Assembly (NCBI GenBank): GCA_009917805.1
Contig: RGES01000021.1
Location: 1 to 14,032 of the forward strand
Reading direction: 5' to 3'
DNA length: 14,032 bases
From: Verrucomicrobiota bacterium
Lineage (GTDB): Bacteria > Verrucomicrobiota > Verrucomicrobiia > Opitutales > UBA953
Both the position numbers and the translations under genes were made by a program. The first letter of the stretch is position 1. Every line of letters begins with the position of its first letter. The notes beneath the pieces were generated by a model. That model was not told where the DNA came from and did not search any database. It was given only the letters and a program-made list of their open reading frames with translations. This document shows, piece after piece, positions 1 through 7,480 of this stretch.

Positions 1-68
1 GGGCGGCCGCGATCGGCCTACGCATGATCCAGCGCCTGCGCCTGGATCGGTTCGTGAAGAAAGCCTGA
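1..68 (+). CDS. 3' end of an unidentified gene (partial)
   Basis: A reading frame open from the left edge (codons from base 3) stops with TGA at 66-68, two bases before the stop of the convergent recN gene. The 21 visible residues end in a basic tail (RLRLDRFVKKA), which is typical of a protein C-terminus. Support comes only from the open frame and the tight convergent packing seen elsewhere in the window. A second + frame is also open over this stretch, so the assignment is tentative. No family can be recognised from so little sequence. Confidence 0.4.
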   Translation, partial: AAAIGLRMIQRLRLDRFVKKA

Positions 69-70
69 GC

Positions 71-1732
71 TTACTTCGCGCCGTCGAGCAGCTCGCGGGC
101 GTGCGAGAGCGCGACCTTGCTGGCGCGGTCGCCCAGCATGCGGGCCAGCTCGGACTCGCGATCCTTGCGCTTGCCGTGCACCGGGGCGATCTCGACCGTC
201 GTCGACTTGTCGTCCTGCGTCTTGGTCACCACGAGATGGGCGTGCCCGAGCGCGGCGACCTGCGGAAGGTGGGTCACGCAGAAGACCTGATGCCCCTTGC
301 CGAGCGCGGCGAGTTCGCGGCCCACCTGGGCGCCGATCTCACCGCCCACGTTGGCGTCGACTTCGTCGAAGACCAGCACCGGGGTGCGGTCGACGGCGGC
401 CAGGACGGTCTTCAAGGCGAGCATCACGCGGGCGGCTTCGCCGCTGGACGCGATCTGGTCGAGCGGCAGGAGGTCCTGACCGGCGTTCGGGCAGAACAGG
501 AAGCGGACGGCGTCGGCGCCATGCGGGCCGAGTTCGGCGACCGCGACCTCGATACGCAGGTCGGCCTTCTTGAAGCCCAGGGAGCCGAGCATCTTCTTGG
601 CGGAGGCGGCGAGCTTGTCCGCGGCCTTCGTGCGGGCGGCGCGGAGGACGTCGGCCTGCTTGCGGAGATCCTTCTCCACCTTCGCGGCTTCGGCCTTCAG
701 CTTGGCCACGCGGGCTTCGACGTCGCCTTGCGATGACAGACGGCGACGGAGCGCTTCGCGCTTTTCGCGGACGGCTTCGGCACCGGGTCCGTACTTACGA
801 CGGAACTCCAGCCAGAGGTTCATCTTGCCGTCGAGTTCGGCGGCCGACTCGTCATCGGAGGAAAGCCCGCGGCCCAGGCGCGCGAAATCGGCGCGGATGT
901 CTTCGGCTTCGGCGGCGAGCGAGTTGAGGCGGTCACGGAGCGATGCGGCGTCGGCGTCGATACGGGCGACGTCATCGCCGGCCTTGAGGAGCTTCGGGAG
1001 CACTTCGCCAAGACCGTCGGAACCCAGGCCGGCTTCGAGCTGGCCGAGCAAGGTCGCAAGCTCCTGGGCGCGGGAGGAGCGGGCATGGTCGCGTTCGAGC
1101 TTCGCGATGGCCTCTTCGGACAGATCCAGCGAATCCAGCTTCTCGAGCTGAGAACGCAGGAAAGCTTCTTCGTCTTCGGAGAGTCGTTCGGCCGTGGCGG
1201 CTTCGGCGGCTTCGCGGAGCAGCTCGTTGCGGAGGCGCCAGCCGACTCGGTAGGTCGTCAGCGCGGGGGCCAAACCGGCGTGCAGGTCGAGCATCTCCAG
1301 CTGGGTCTCCGCGCGCATCAGCTTCTGCGGTTCGCCCGGTCCGTGGAAATCGATCCACAGTTCGCCGAGCTGCTGGAGCTGGGTCAGCGTGGCCGAGCCG
1401 CCGTTGATGGAGATACGGCCCGCCTTGGAGGCGTGGACCGAGCGCTTCAGGATGAGCAGGCCGTCGTCGCACTCCGGCAGGTCGAGGGCTTTAAGCGCTT
1501 CGTCGAAGCGCTTGTCGCCGTCGATCTCGAGTTCGGCCACGACCGAGCATTCCTCGGCGCCCTTGCGGACGATCGTCTTCGGGGCGCGGTTGCCCGCGAG
1601 GAGCGACAGCGCGCCGAGCAGCACGGACTTGCCGGCGCCGGTCTCGCCCGTGACCACCGTGAAGCCCGGACCCAGTTCGAGCTCGGCGCGATCCATCAGG
1701 GCGAGGTCGCGGATTTGGAGGCGGCGGATCAT
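71..1732 (-). CDS. recN: DNA repair protein RecN
   Basis: RecN is an SMC-like ATPase that acts in the cytoplasm on DNA double-strand breaks and supports RecA-dependent recombination. The 553-aa product has the length of E. coli RecN. It shows a Walker A loop GETGAGKS (29-36), the N-terminal lobe with FHGPGEPQ near 129-136, a long charged coiled-coil middle (about 150-380), an ABC signature ASSGEAARVMLALK (428-441), Walker B VLVFDEVDA (452-460) and the RecN-typical VTHLPQVAA (486-494). The signature reads SSGE where SGGE is usual. The start is the ATG at 1732, which gives the conserved MIRRLQIRDLAL opening. A longer frame to 1777 would add 15 unconserved residues. The start overlaps the yggS stop as ATGA, so the two are probably translationally coupled. 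No SOS box was identified. Confidence 0.96.
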   Translation of the reverse strand: MIRRLQIRDLALMDRAELELGPGFTVVTGETGAGKSVLLGALSLLAGNRAPKTIVRKGAEECSVVAELEIDGDKRFDEALKALDLPECDDGLLILKRSVHASKAGRISINGGSATLTQLQQLGELWIDFHGPGEPQKLMRAETQLEMLDLHAGLAPALTTYRVGWRLRNELLREAAEAATAERLSEDEEAFLRSQLEKLDSLDLSEEAIAKLERDHARSSRAQELATLLGQLEAGLGSDGLGEVLPKLLKAGDDVARIDADAASLRDRLNSLAAEAEDIRADFARLGRGLSSDDESAAELDGKMNLWLEFRRKYGPGAEAVREKREALRRRLSSQGDVEARVAKLKAEAAKVEKDLRKQADVLRAARTKAADKLAASAKKMLGSLGFKKADLRIEVAVAELGPHGADAVRFLFCPNAGQDLLPLDQIASSGEAARVMLALKTVLAAVDRTPVLVFDEVDANVGGEIGAQVGRELAALGKGHQVFCVTHLPQVAALGHAHLVVTKTQDDKSTTVEIAPVHGKRKDRESELARMLGDRASKVALSHARELLDGAK

Positions 1733-2427
1733 GCGGAAGGCCGGCTGCCGAACAAAGCGGAGCCGACACGGACACAAGTAGAACCTGCGGAGACGGCGGA
1801 TTCAAGGTCTCCGCTCATCCCCATCGACAATTCCGGGAGCGCGACGCCGAAGCGGGCGGCCAAGGCATCGCGGCAGAGGCGCAGCTCGGCGAAGGTGCGG
1901 TCGGCGACGGCGGGGTCGTCGGAGAGCGGCGCGATGGCCATCAGCCCCTTCACCACGAGGGCCGGCTGGGCCAAGGCGGCCTCAAGGAGTCGCGGCGCCT
2001 CCGCCAGGTCGCAGCCGAACTTCGCCGGATCGTCGCCCGAGTTGACCTGGAGCAGGACCTCGCGGCGCAGGCCCATCTCGCCGGCGAGCCGACCGAGGCG
2101 GGTGGCCAGTTCCGGGGAGTCCACGCTCTGGATCACGTCAAAGGCCTGCAAGGCCTGCTTCGCCTTGTTGGACTGCAGGTGGCCGATGAGCTCCCAGCGG
2201 AGGTCGGCCGGGGCCAAGGGGCGCTTCTGGGCGGCTTCCTGGACACGGTTCTCGCCGACGGCCCTCAGCCCGTAGCCATAGGCCAGCAAAGCGGCCTCGA
2301 CCGGGTGGGTCTTCGTGACCGGCAGGAGGCGGACGGTGGCCGGGTCGCGACCGACCCGGGCACAGGCGACCTGGATGCGGGCCAGCACCCCCTCGCAATG
2401 GGCCTTAAACTGGTCGGAGGAGACCAT
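1729..2427 (-). CDS. yggS: YggS/PROSC-family PLP homeostasis protein
   Basis: This is a fold-type III pyridoxal-phosphate-binding protein of the YggS/YlmE/PLPBP family. Members have no clear catalytic activity and help maintain PLP balance and amino-acid metabolism. In the 232-aa product the PLP lysine is Lys39 in LLPVTKTHP. Other family motifs are GENRVQE (58-64), WELIGHLQSNKAK, IQSVDS, LLQVNSGDDPAKFG, the conserved LSMGMSGDLESAV (200-212) and RVGSALFG (220-227), where the phosphate-binding Ser/Gly residues lie. The start is the ATG at 2427, which gives the family's usual length. The frame extends to a TTG at 2463, but that adds a Pro-rich stretch without family character. There is no Shine-Dalgarno sequence, and the leader is pyrimidine-rich (TCTCCCTCCCTC). 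recN follows with a 4-base overlap. Confidence 0.95.
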   Translation of the reverse strand: MVSSDQFKAHCEGVLARIQVACARVGRDPATVRLLPVTKTHPVEAALLAYGYGLRAVGENRVQEAAQKRPLAPADLRWELIGHLQSNKAKQALQAFDVIQSVDSPELATRLGRLAGEMGLRREVLLQVNSGDDPAKFGCDLAEAPRLLEAALAQPALVVKGLMAIAPLSDDPAVADRTFAELRLCRDALAARFGVALPELSMGMSGDLESAVSAGSTCVRVGSALFGSRPSA

Positions 2428-2468
2428 TGGCACCAGAGGGAGGGAGAACGGGCGGGGAGTCAACCAGC

Positions 2469-2500
2469 GGGGCGCCCCAGGCCCGCCGGACGGGCCCTGG
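2469..2500. repeat. GC-rich inverted repeats between yggS and lysR
   Basis: A perfect 10-base palindrome GGGGCGCCCC (2469-2478) abuts an imperfect hairpin. The hairpin arms are CCAGGCCCG (2477-2485) and CGGGCCCTGG (2491-2500), with a 5-base loop and one bulged base. It lies 40-75 bases upstream of the yggS start, in the divergent spacer. It has no U-tract on either strand, so it does not look like an intrinsic terminator. A role as a leader structure or operator is possible but unproven. Confidence 0.4.
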
Positions 2501-2523
2501 CCCTAGGATTAGCAGTTCTACAC

Positions 2524-2553
2524 TTGAAGCCCTTTCCCATTAGATTCATTAAT
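2524..2553 (+). promoter_or_regulatory. Putative promoter of the LysR-type gene
   Basis: TTGAAG (2524-2529) and ATTAAT (2548-2553) are separated by 18 bases, within an unusually AT-rich patch (ATTAGATTCATTAATCAT) in otherwise GC-rich DNA. Transcription would begin near 2560, leaving a very short leader before the ATG at 2574. LysR-type regulators often bind such divergent spacers and repress their own gene. I cannot single out a convincing T-N11-A operator here. Confidence 0.3.
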
Positions 2554-2573
2554 CATGGGGTCTTTTCCTTCCC

Positions 2574-3473
2574 ATGCATATCGAGAACCTGAAGATCTTC
2601 CGCGACCTGGTGGACAACGAAAGCTTCTCCAAGGCCGCCAAGCTCAACGCCATCACCCAGTCGGCCGTCAGCCAGCAGCTGCGCTCGATGGAAAAGCATT
2701 TCAACGTCCTCATCGTCGACCGCAGCCAGAAGCAGTTCCGGCTCACGCGCGAAGGCCGGAGCCTCTACGAGGCCGCCAAGGACATCCTCAACCGCTACGA
2801 ACAGGTCGGCAGCGAGATGCAGGAGATGCGCAAGGTCGTCAGCGGCACCGTCCACATCTCGACCATCGTCTCGATCGGCCTCCACGAGCTGCCGCCGCAC
2901 GTGAAGTCGTTCATGCAGGAATTCCCGCACGTCAACGTGCGCGTCGAATACCGCCGCTCGAACCTCGTCTACGAGGACGTCATCTCGAACGCCGTCGACT
3001 TCGGCCTCGTCGCCTTCCCCCAGAAGACCCGCCAGGTCGAGATCATCCCCCTCATGGAAGACCAGCTCGTCGCCATCTGCTCGCCCAAGCACAAGCTCGC
3101 GGCGAAGAAGGAGATCGACCTCGCCGACCTGCAAGGCGGCAAGTTCATCGGCTTCGACCAGGACATCCCGACGCGCAAGGCGCTGGACCAGTTCTTCCGC
3201 GAGCAGCGCATCGAGCTCGAACCTTCGATGGAGTTCGACAACATCGAGACGCTCAAGCGCGCGGTGGAAGTCGACGCCGGCGTGGCGCTCGTCCCCGAAG
3301 GCACCATCCGTCAGGAGGTCGAGCAAGGCACGCTTGTCATGCTCCGCCTGCGCGACCGCCGCGTGGCGCGTCCGCTGGCCATCCTGCACCGCAAGGGCCG
3401 CGTCCTGACGCCGGCCATGAAGCGCTTCATGACGCACCTCATGAACAGCGCGGGCGGCAAGGCCTCGGCCTGA
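2574..3473 (+). CDS. LysR-family transcriptional regulator
   Basis: The 299-aa length is standard for LysR-type regulators. The N-terminal winged helix-turn-helix spans about residues 1-60, with the pattern SFSKAAKLNAITQSAVSQQL (17-36) and the wing region RSQKQFRLTREGRSL. A linker helix follows (about 60-90). The C-terminal substrate-binding domain (about 90-295) contains VSGTVHISTIVSIGLHELPP, an effector-site strand FIGFDQDIPTRKALDQFF and VDAGVALVPEGTI. The start has no Shine-Dalgarno sequence (TCTTTTCCTTCCC precedes the ATG). The gene is divergent from yggS-recN and ends with TGA directly abutting the stop of the next, convergent gene. Ligand and targets cannot be told from sequence. The conventional guess is the gene itself and the divergent yggS-recN unit, but the downstream minus-strand genes are not excluded. 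Confidence 0.93.
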   Translation: MHIENLKIFRDLVDNESFSKAAKLNAITQSAVSQQLRSMEKHFNVLIVDRSQKQFRLTREGRSLYEAAKDILNRYEQVGSEMQEMRKVVSGTVHISTIVSIGLHELPPHVKSFMQEFPHVNVRVEYRRSNLVYEDVISNAVDFGLVAFPQKTRQVEIIPLMEDQLVAICSPKHKLAAKKEIDLADLQGGKFIGFDQDIPTRKALDQFFREQRIELEPSMEFDNIETLKRAVEVDAGVALVPEGTIRQEVEQGTLVMLRLRDRRVARPLAILHRKGRVLTPAMKRFMTHLMNSAGGKASA

Positions 3474-4070
3474 TCAGACGCGACGACGGGACGCCCGGGC
3501 CGCGACCGCGAAGCCCGGCAGCGCCTGCGCGCACAGCAGGCCCAGCCCGAGCCAGAGCAACGCCTGGTCGGCCGGGGCGCGCAGGGCCGTGGCGGCCAGC
3601 CCCCACCAGAGGAAGGCGCCGAACAAGGGCGGCCAGGCGCGGCGCAAGGCCGCCCGGGCGAGGGACCACGAACCCAGCAGCACCGCGGCCAAGGAGGCGG
3701 CGAGCGGCGCGGACAGCAGGCCCAGCGCGAAATAAGCGTAAGCGACGAAGCCTAACGCCACCACGAGGCCCGCGAGCACGGCGGCGTTCACCCGGAAGTG
3801 CGTCGGCAGCAGGTAGAGCCTGACGCGGTGGGCGTGCAGGTAATACGCCGAGGCGACGACCGCCATGACCAGCGTGAGCGTCCAGATGTAGAGCGGCCCG
3901 CTGACCGGGATCGCGAAAGCCAGGATCGCCCACTGCGCCAGGAAGCATTTCGCCATGATGAGCGACCAGATCGCGCCGAGGCGGTCGGTCACGAGCGATT
4001 CGCGGTAGGCGCGCTCGACGGAGAGCGAGAGCTCGGTGTCTTGGGCCGGAGGAAGGGAGGTGACGGGCAT
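3474..4070 (-). CDS. Small polytopic membrane protein, unknown function
   Basis: I do not recognise a family. The 198-aa product has a polar N-terminus (1-30) and up to six hydrophobic segments at about 35-54, 58-78, 97-118, 120-138, 150-164 and 168-190. It ends in a basic tail (ARASRRRV) that should lie in the cytoplasm. There is no signal peptide or lipobox. The start is the ATG at 4070. A frame extending to 4115 would overlap the upstream gene and add an unlikely Arg/Ser-rich leader. A weak AGG lies about 8 bases upstream. The gene begins 4 nt after the stop of the 482-aa gene, so the pair is very probably one transcript. Its TGA abuts the convergent lysR TGA, and the two stops form the palindrome TGATCA. 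Confidence 0.75.
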   Translation of the reverse strand: MPVTSLPPAQDTELSLSVERAYRESLVTDRLGAIWSLIMAKCFLAQWAILAFAIPVSGPLYIWTLTLVMAVVASAYYLHAHRVRLYLLPTHFRVNAAVLAGLVVALGFVAYAYFALGLLSAPLAASLAAVLLGSWSLARAALRRAWPPLFGAFLWWGLAATALRAPADQALLWLGLGLLCAQALPGFAVAARASRRRV

Positions 4071-4074
4071 GGGG

Positions 4075-5523
4075 CTACCTAGCCCACAACTTGAGGCTCC
4101 GGATCGCGACCGCAACCGAGGGAGGCACTTCTTTTTCCCAGCCGCCTTCGTTCTTGCGGATACGGTCGGCCAAGGTGCGCGGCTGGCAGGCCATCGCCTG
4201 AGGGTCGGCGCCGGTGATCGGCACCAGGAAGCCGTTGTTCAGGAGGTGCTGGAAAAGGCCGGCCACCGAAGGGCGCATCTGGATGTCCGAAGCCGTGATG
4301 ACCGAGTCTTCGGCGATGCTATAGCTCTCCGGGAAGCAGACCTTGCAGGCGACCGGATCGAGGATCAGGCGACGGAGCTGGTCGCCGCGCATCGGGTAGA
4401 CCATGACGCGGACACCGTCCTTGAAGAGGCGGCCGCAGGACTCCAGGACGCCCCCTTCGAGATGCGAGTAGTGCTCGGGATTGAACAGGTCGACGAGGTT
4501 GTTCATGCCGGCGACGAGCGTGATGCTGCCCGTGGTGTGCAGGCGGAAATAAGCCGGCAGGCGGTACCAGCCGCGATGACGCGTGACAAGGAGCGGATGC
4601 TGCATCGCGCCGACGAGACGGATGCGGTCGATGAGTTCGGACTCGGGGTGCGGGTCGGAGCCGATGCACATCTCGAACAACGGGATCACGTCCCTGCCCC
4701 CCTCGGGCAAGGCGCGCAGGGCGCAGGCCAGCATGTCTTCGTTGACGATCGAGACCGGGCGGAAGGTGCCGCGGGCGACCAGCACGGAACGCTTGTAGAA
4801 GTATTCGCTGGGCACCTGCGGGTCGCCTTCCGGGCCGAAGAGCACCGCGTCGGTCAGGCCGAGGCGGACGAGGCGGAGGGCCGCGGCGCGATTATCGAAG
4901 GCGCCGAAGGCGGGCCCGCTGAAATGGGCGAATTCGACCTCGACGCGCCCGGCGCCGACTTCGTCGACCAAGGCGTTGAGGAAATTGTCGACGCTGTCGC
5001 GTGTGTTGAGGGCGGCGTGGATGAGGTTGACGCCGACCGCGCCAAGGGCGTCCTGCTGGCGGCCGGCATCCTTGTCCCAGAGGCGGAGGTGGAGGATGAC
5101 TTCGCTCGGCTCGGCCTGCGGCTGGTCCTGGAAGCGGATCCCGATCCAGGAATGGCCCTGCCCCTTGCCGTCATGCGGCGTGGTCGCCACCGTGTCGGCG
5201 AAGGCGAAGAAACGAGTCACCGGGCCGCGCTCGGCCTTCAGCCGGTCGACCAGGAGGCCGTACTCGTGGTCGAGCATCTGTTCGAGGCGCTGGCGGGAGA
5301 CATAGCGCTGCGGGTGGCCGTAGATCGCGTCGCTGACGCGCATGTCGTAGGCCGAAATGCTCTTGGCGACCGTGCCCGAAGCTCCGCCGGCCTTGAAGAA
5401 GTGGCGGACCACCTCCTGCCCGGCCCCGATCTCGGCGAAGGCCCCGTAGGCCGACCGGTCGAGGTTGATGGCCAAGGCCTTGCGGGAGGTGGCGGCGCCG
5501 GCCGAGGACATGAGCTCTGACAT
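4075..5523 (-). CDS. Conserved soluble protein of unknown function
   Basis: This 482-aa protein belongs, as I recall it, to a family found across several phyla that has no assigned function. Database labels such as 'TonB-dependent receptor' are sometimes attached to it. The sequence contradicts that label, because there is no signal peptide, no beta-barrel pattern and no plug domain. Family-like segments are AINLDRSAYGAFAEIGAGQE, FFKAGGASGTVAKSISAYDM (42-61), YVSRQRLEQMLDHEYGLLVDR, RFFAFADTVATT, HSWIGIRFQ, FSGPAFGAFDNR, GLTDAVLFGP, PVSIVNEDML and FEMCIGSDPHPE. It looks cytoplasmic and globular, with mixed alpha/beta character. The ATG at 5523 is chosen. ATG at 5511 is a credible alternative (MSSAG). 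The membrane-protein gene follows 4 nt downstream, and sppA is divergent across 130 bases. No catalytic motif can be assigned. Confidence 0.85.
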   Translation of the reverse strand: MSELMSSAGAATSRKALAINLDRSAYGAFAEIGAGQEVVRHFFKAGGASGTVAKSISAYDMRVSDAIYGHPQRYVSRQRLEQMLDHEYGLLVDRLKAERGPVTRFFAFADTVATTPHDGKGQGHSWIGIRFQDQPQAEPSEVILHLRLWDKDAGRQQDALGAVGVNLIHAALNTRDSVDNFLNALVDEVGAGRVEVEFAHFSGPAFGAFDNRAAALRLVRLGLTDAVLFGPEGDPQVPSEYFYKRSVLVARGTFRPVSIVNEDMLACALRALPEGGRDVIPLFEMCIGSDPHPESELIDRIRLVGAMQHPLLVTRHRGWYRLPAYFRLHTTGSITLVAGMNNLVDLFNPEHYSHLEGGVLESCGRLFKDGVRVMVYPMRGDQLRRLILDPVACKVCFPESYSIAEDSVITASDIQMRPSVAGLFQHLLNNGFLVPITGADPQAMACQPRTLADRIRKNEGGWEKEVPPSVAVAIRSLKLWAR

Positions 5524-5590
5524 GCCCCGAAACTAGCCCCTGAGACGGGCGGCATCGAGCGGAAAGAGGATGTCAAAAATGAGCTTTTGG

Positions 5591-5619
5591 TTGGCGAAAA
5601 GAAGTCACGAAAGCATCAT
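5591..5619 (+). promoter_or_regulatory. Weak putative promoter of sppA
   Basis: TTGGCG (5591-5596) and CATCAT (5614-5619) lie 17 bases apart in the 130-base divergent spacer, 35 bases before the sppA ATG. Each hexamer matches the sigma-70 consensus at four of six positions. This is the best candidate in the spacer, but it could be chance. Confidence 0.22.
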
Positions 5620-5653
5620 TCCGATGACACCCCCGCACCCTTTCCTCCCAGCC

Positions 5654-7474
5654 ATGAAAGATTTCTTCAAGTCCGTGTTCGCCTCCGCGCTCGGCACCTT
5701 CCTCGCCCTCGCCTTGGGCGGCTTCGCGCTGATCGTGCTCATCGTCTCGCTCGCGAGCTCGGCGGGCAGCCACCCGTCAGGCGCGACGGTCTCCGTCAAG
5801 CCGAAGACCATGCTCGTGATCGGCGGCGGCCTGACGATCAACGACACGCCCGAGCACGGCGCACCCGGATTCGAGTCGATCCTCCTGGGCGAAGGCGGCC
5901 CGCAGCTCGACCTCTACCGCGCGCTGGAAGCCATCGACCTCGCCGCCAAGGACCGCAACATCGCCGGCATCCTGCTGAGCGGGCCGCTCTCCGCCGGCTT
6001 GACGCAGAAGGCCGAGATCCGCAAGGCGATCGCCGCGTTCAAGGCCAGCGGCAAGCCGGTGATCGCCTGGATCGAGAACGGCAGCCAGGGGGAATATTAC
6101 CTCTCCAGCGTGGCGAGCAAGGTCTACGTCCACTCCGCGGGCGAACTGGAATTCAAGGGCCTCGCCTCGTACAACATGTACTTCGGCGAGTCGCTGAAGC
6201 TGCTGGGCATCGGCGTCCAGGTGACGAAGGTCGGAAAATATAAGTCCGCGGTGGAGCCCTACCTCGGCGGCGTCATGAGCGAGCCCGCGCGCGAGCAGTC
6301 GGAAGCCCTCATGGGCGGGATCTGGAAGCGCGTCCTGGGAGACGTCGCGAAATCCCGCGGCATCCCGGCCCCCAGCCTCTCGAAGATCGTCAATGCGGCC
6401 GGAATCTACGACGCCCGGAAGGCCGTGAGCCTGAAGCTGGCGGACAAGGCCATGCACCGCGACGAGCTCGTGAAGCAGGTCCGCTCCGCCGGCGCCGACG
6501 GCGCGGGCGCGGGCGCGGACGAATCGGGGACTTCCTTCCTGCAGGTGAACCTGCATCGCTACGCCAGCAAGGTGACCTTGCCGCGCAGCGGCGCCAGGAT
6601 CGCGGTCGTGTACGCCGAGGGCGAGATCGTCGACGGCTGGGGTTCGCCGGGCGACGTCGGCGGCGACCGCCTGGCCCATGACCTGCGCGTGCTGCGCGGC
6701 GACAAACGCCTCAAGGCGGTGGTGCTCCGCGTGAACAGCCCGGGAGGCTCGGCCTTCGCCAGCGACGTCGTCGCGCGCGAGGTCGGCCTGCTCAAGGCGC
6801 AAGGCATCCCTGTCGTCGTGTCGATGGGCGACGTGGCGGCCAGCGGCGGCTACTATATCTCGGCCAAGGCGAACCTCATCATGGCGGACCCTTCCACCAT
6901 CACCGGGTCGATCGGCGTCTTCGGGCTCCACTTCAATTACGACGAGCTCGCCAAGAAGGTGCAGCTGGGCACGGACGGCGTGAAGACGGCCCGCTACGCC
7001 GACCTCCTCGCCGAGCATCGCGCCGCCACCCCCGAGGAACTGGCGATCGTGCAGACCTCGGTCGACGGCGTGTACGAGGACTTCCTCCGCATCGTCGCCG
7101 AAGGACGCGGCCTGAAGCGCGACGGCGTGCACGAGATCGCCCAAGGTCGGGTGTGGCTGGGCGAAGACGCGCGCGGCCTGCAGCTGGTCGACAAGCTGGG
7201 CGGCCTGCGCGACGCGATCCAGGAGGCGAAGCAGCTCGCCAAGGCCGAAGAGATCGAGCTGATCCAGGTGCCGGCCCTGCATTCCGGTCGCGAGAACTTC
7301 CTGCAGCAGCTCCTGTCCGACGGCGACAACGACTCCCCCGTGTTCGCCAAGGCTTCGGCCGACCCGGCCAAGGATTTCCTCAAGGCCAACGCCAGGTGGC
7401 TGCGCGCGGTCCGCGCCCTGAACGACCCGAAGGGCGTCTACCTCACCTGCCCGCTCGTCCCGACGCGCCGCTGA
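5654..7474 (+). CDS. sppA: Signal peptide peptidase SppA, long (67K) type
   Basis: SppA is an inner-membrane serine protease (family S49) that degrades cleaved signal peptides. The 606-aa product has the tandem-domain layout of E. coli SppA. An N-terminal anchor (about 12-37, GTFLALALGGFALIVLIVSL) is followed by a first S49 domain carrying the general-base lysine, Lys197 in GKYKSAVEPY. A second S49 domain carries the nucleophile, Ser397 in GDVAASGGYYIS. The two are 200 residues apart, as in E. coli (Lys209/Ser409). NSPGGSAFASD (361-371) and PSTITGSIGVFG are further family motifs. A short Gly/Ala/Asp-rich linker (about 280-292) joins the halves. The start is the ATG at 5654, which gives MKDFFKSVFA. 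Upstream ATGs at 5570 and 5624 add residues unlike a signal anchor. The gene stands alone and ends 6 nt from the convergent metalloprotease gene. Confidence 0.96.
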   Translation: MKDFFKSVFASALGTFLALALGGFALIVLIVSLASSAGSHPSGATVSVKPKTMLVIGGGLTINDTPEHGAPGFESILLGEGGPQLDLYRALEAIDLAAKDRNIAGILLSGPLSAGLTQKAEIRKAIAAFKASGKPVIAWIENGSQGEYYLSSVASKVYVHSAGELEFKGLASYNMYFGESLKLLGIGVQVTKVGKYKSAVEPYLGGVMSEPAREQSEALMGGIWKRVLGDVAKSRGIPAPSLSKIVNAAGIYDARKAVSLKLADKAMHRDELVKQVRSAGADGAGAGADESGTSFLQVNLHRYASKVTLPRSGARIAVVYAEGEIVDGWGSPGDVGGDRLAHDLRVLRGDKRLKAVVLRVNSPGGSAFASDVVAREVGLLKAQGIPVVVSMGDVAASGGYYISAKANLIMADPSTITGSIGVFGLHFNYDELAKKVQLGTDGVKTARYADLLAEHRAATPEELAIVQTSVDGVYEDFLRIVAEGRGLKRDGVHEIAQGRVWLGEDARGLQLVDKLGGLRDAIQEAKQLAKAEEIELIQVPALHSGRENFLQQLLSDGDNDSPVFAKASADPAKDFLKANARWLRAVRALNDPKGVYLTCPLVPTRR

Positions 7475-7480
7475 GCCGCC

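Noticed and set aside
2555..3823. 422-codon + strand frame overlapping the LysR gene
   Set aside because: It is an Arg/Pro/Ala-rich out-of-frame translation of a clear LysR-type regulator.
4036..5520. 494-codon + strand open frame antisense to the 482-aa gene
   Set aside because: It mirrors the minus-strand gene, whose translation has conserved-looking globular motifs. The antisense product is Asp/Glu/Val/Arg-rich low-quality sequence.
4075..5523. TonB-dependent receptor identity for the 482-aa protein
   Set aside because: It has no signal peptide, TonB box, plug domain or barrel strands.
5571..5576. Perfect TTGACA on the minus strand upstream of the 482-aa gene
   Set aside because: No acceptable -10 hexamer lies 15-19 bases downstream, so it cannot be called a promoter on its own.
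5777..7282. 501-codon minus-strand frame antisense to sppA
   Set aside because: sppA carries both catalytic residues and full-length family structure on the + strand. The antisense frame has no recognisable motif.
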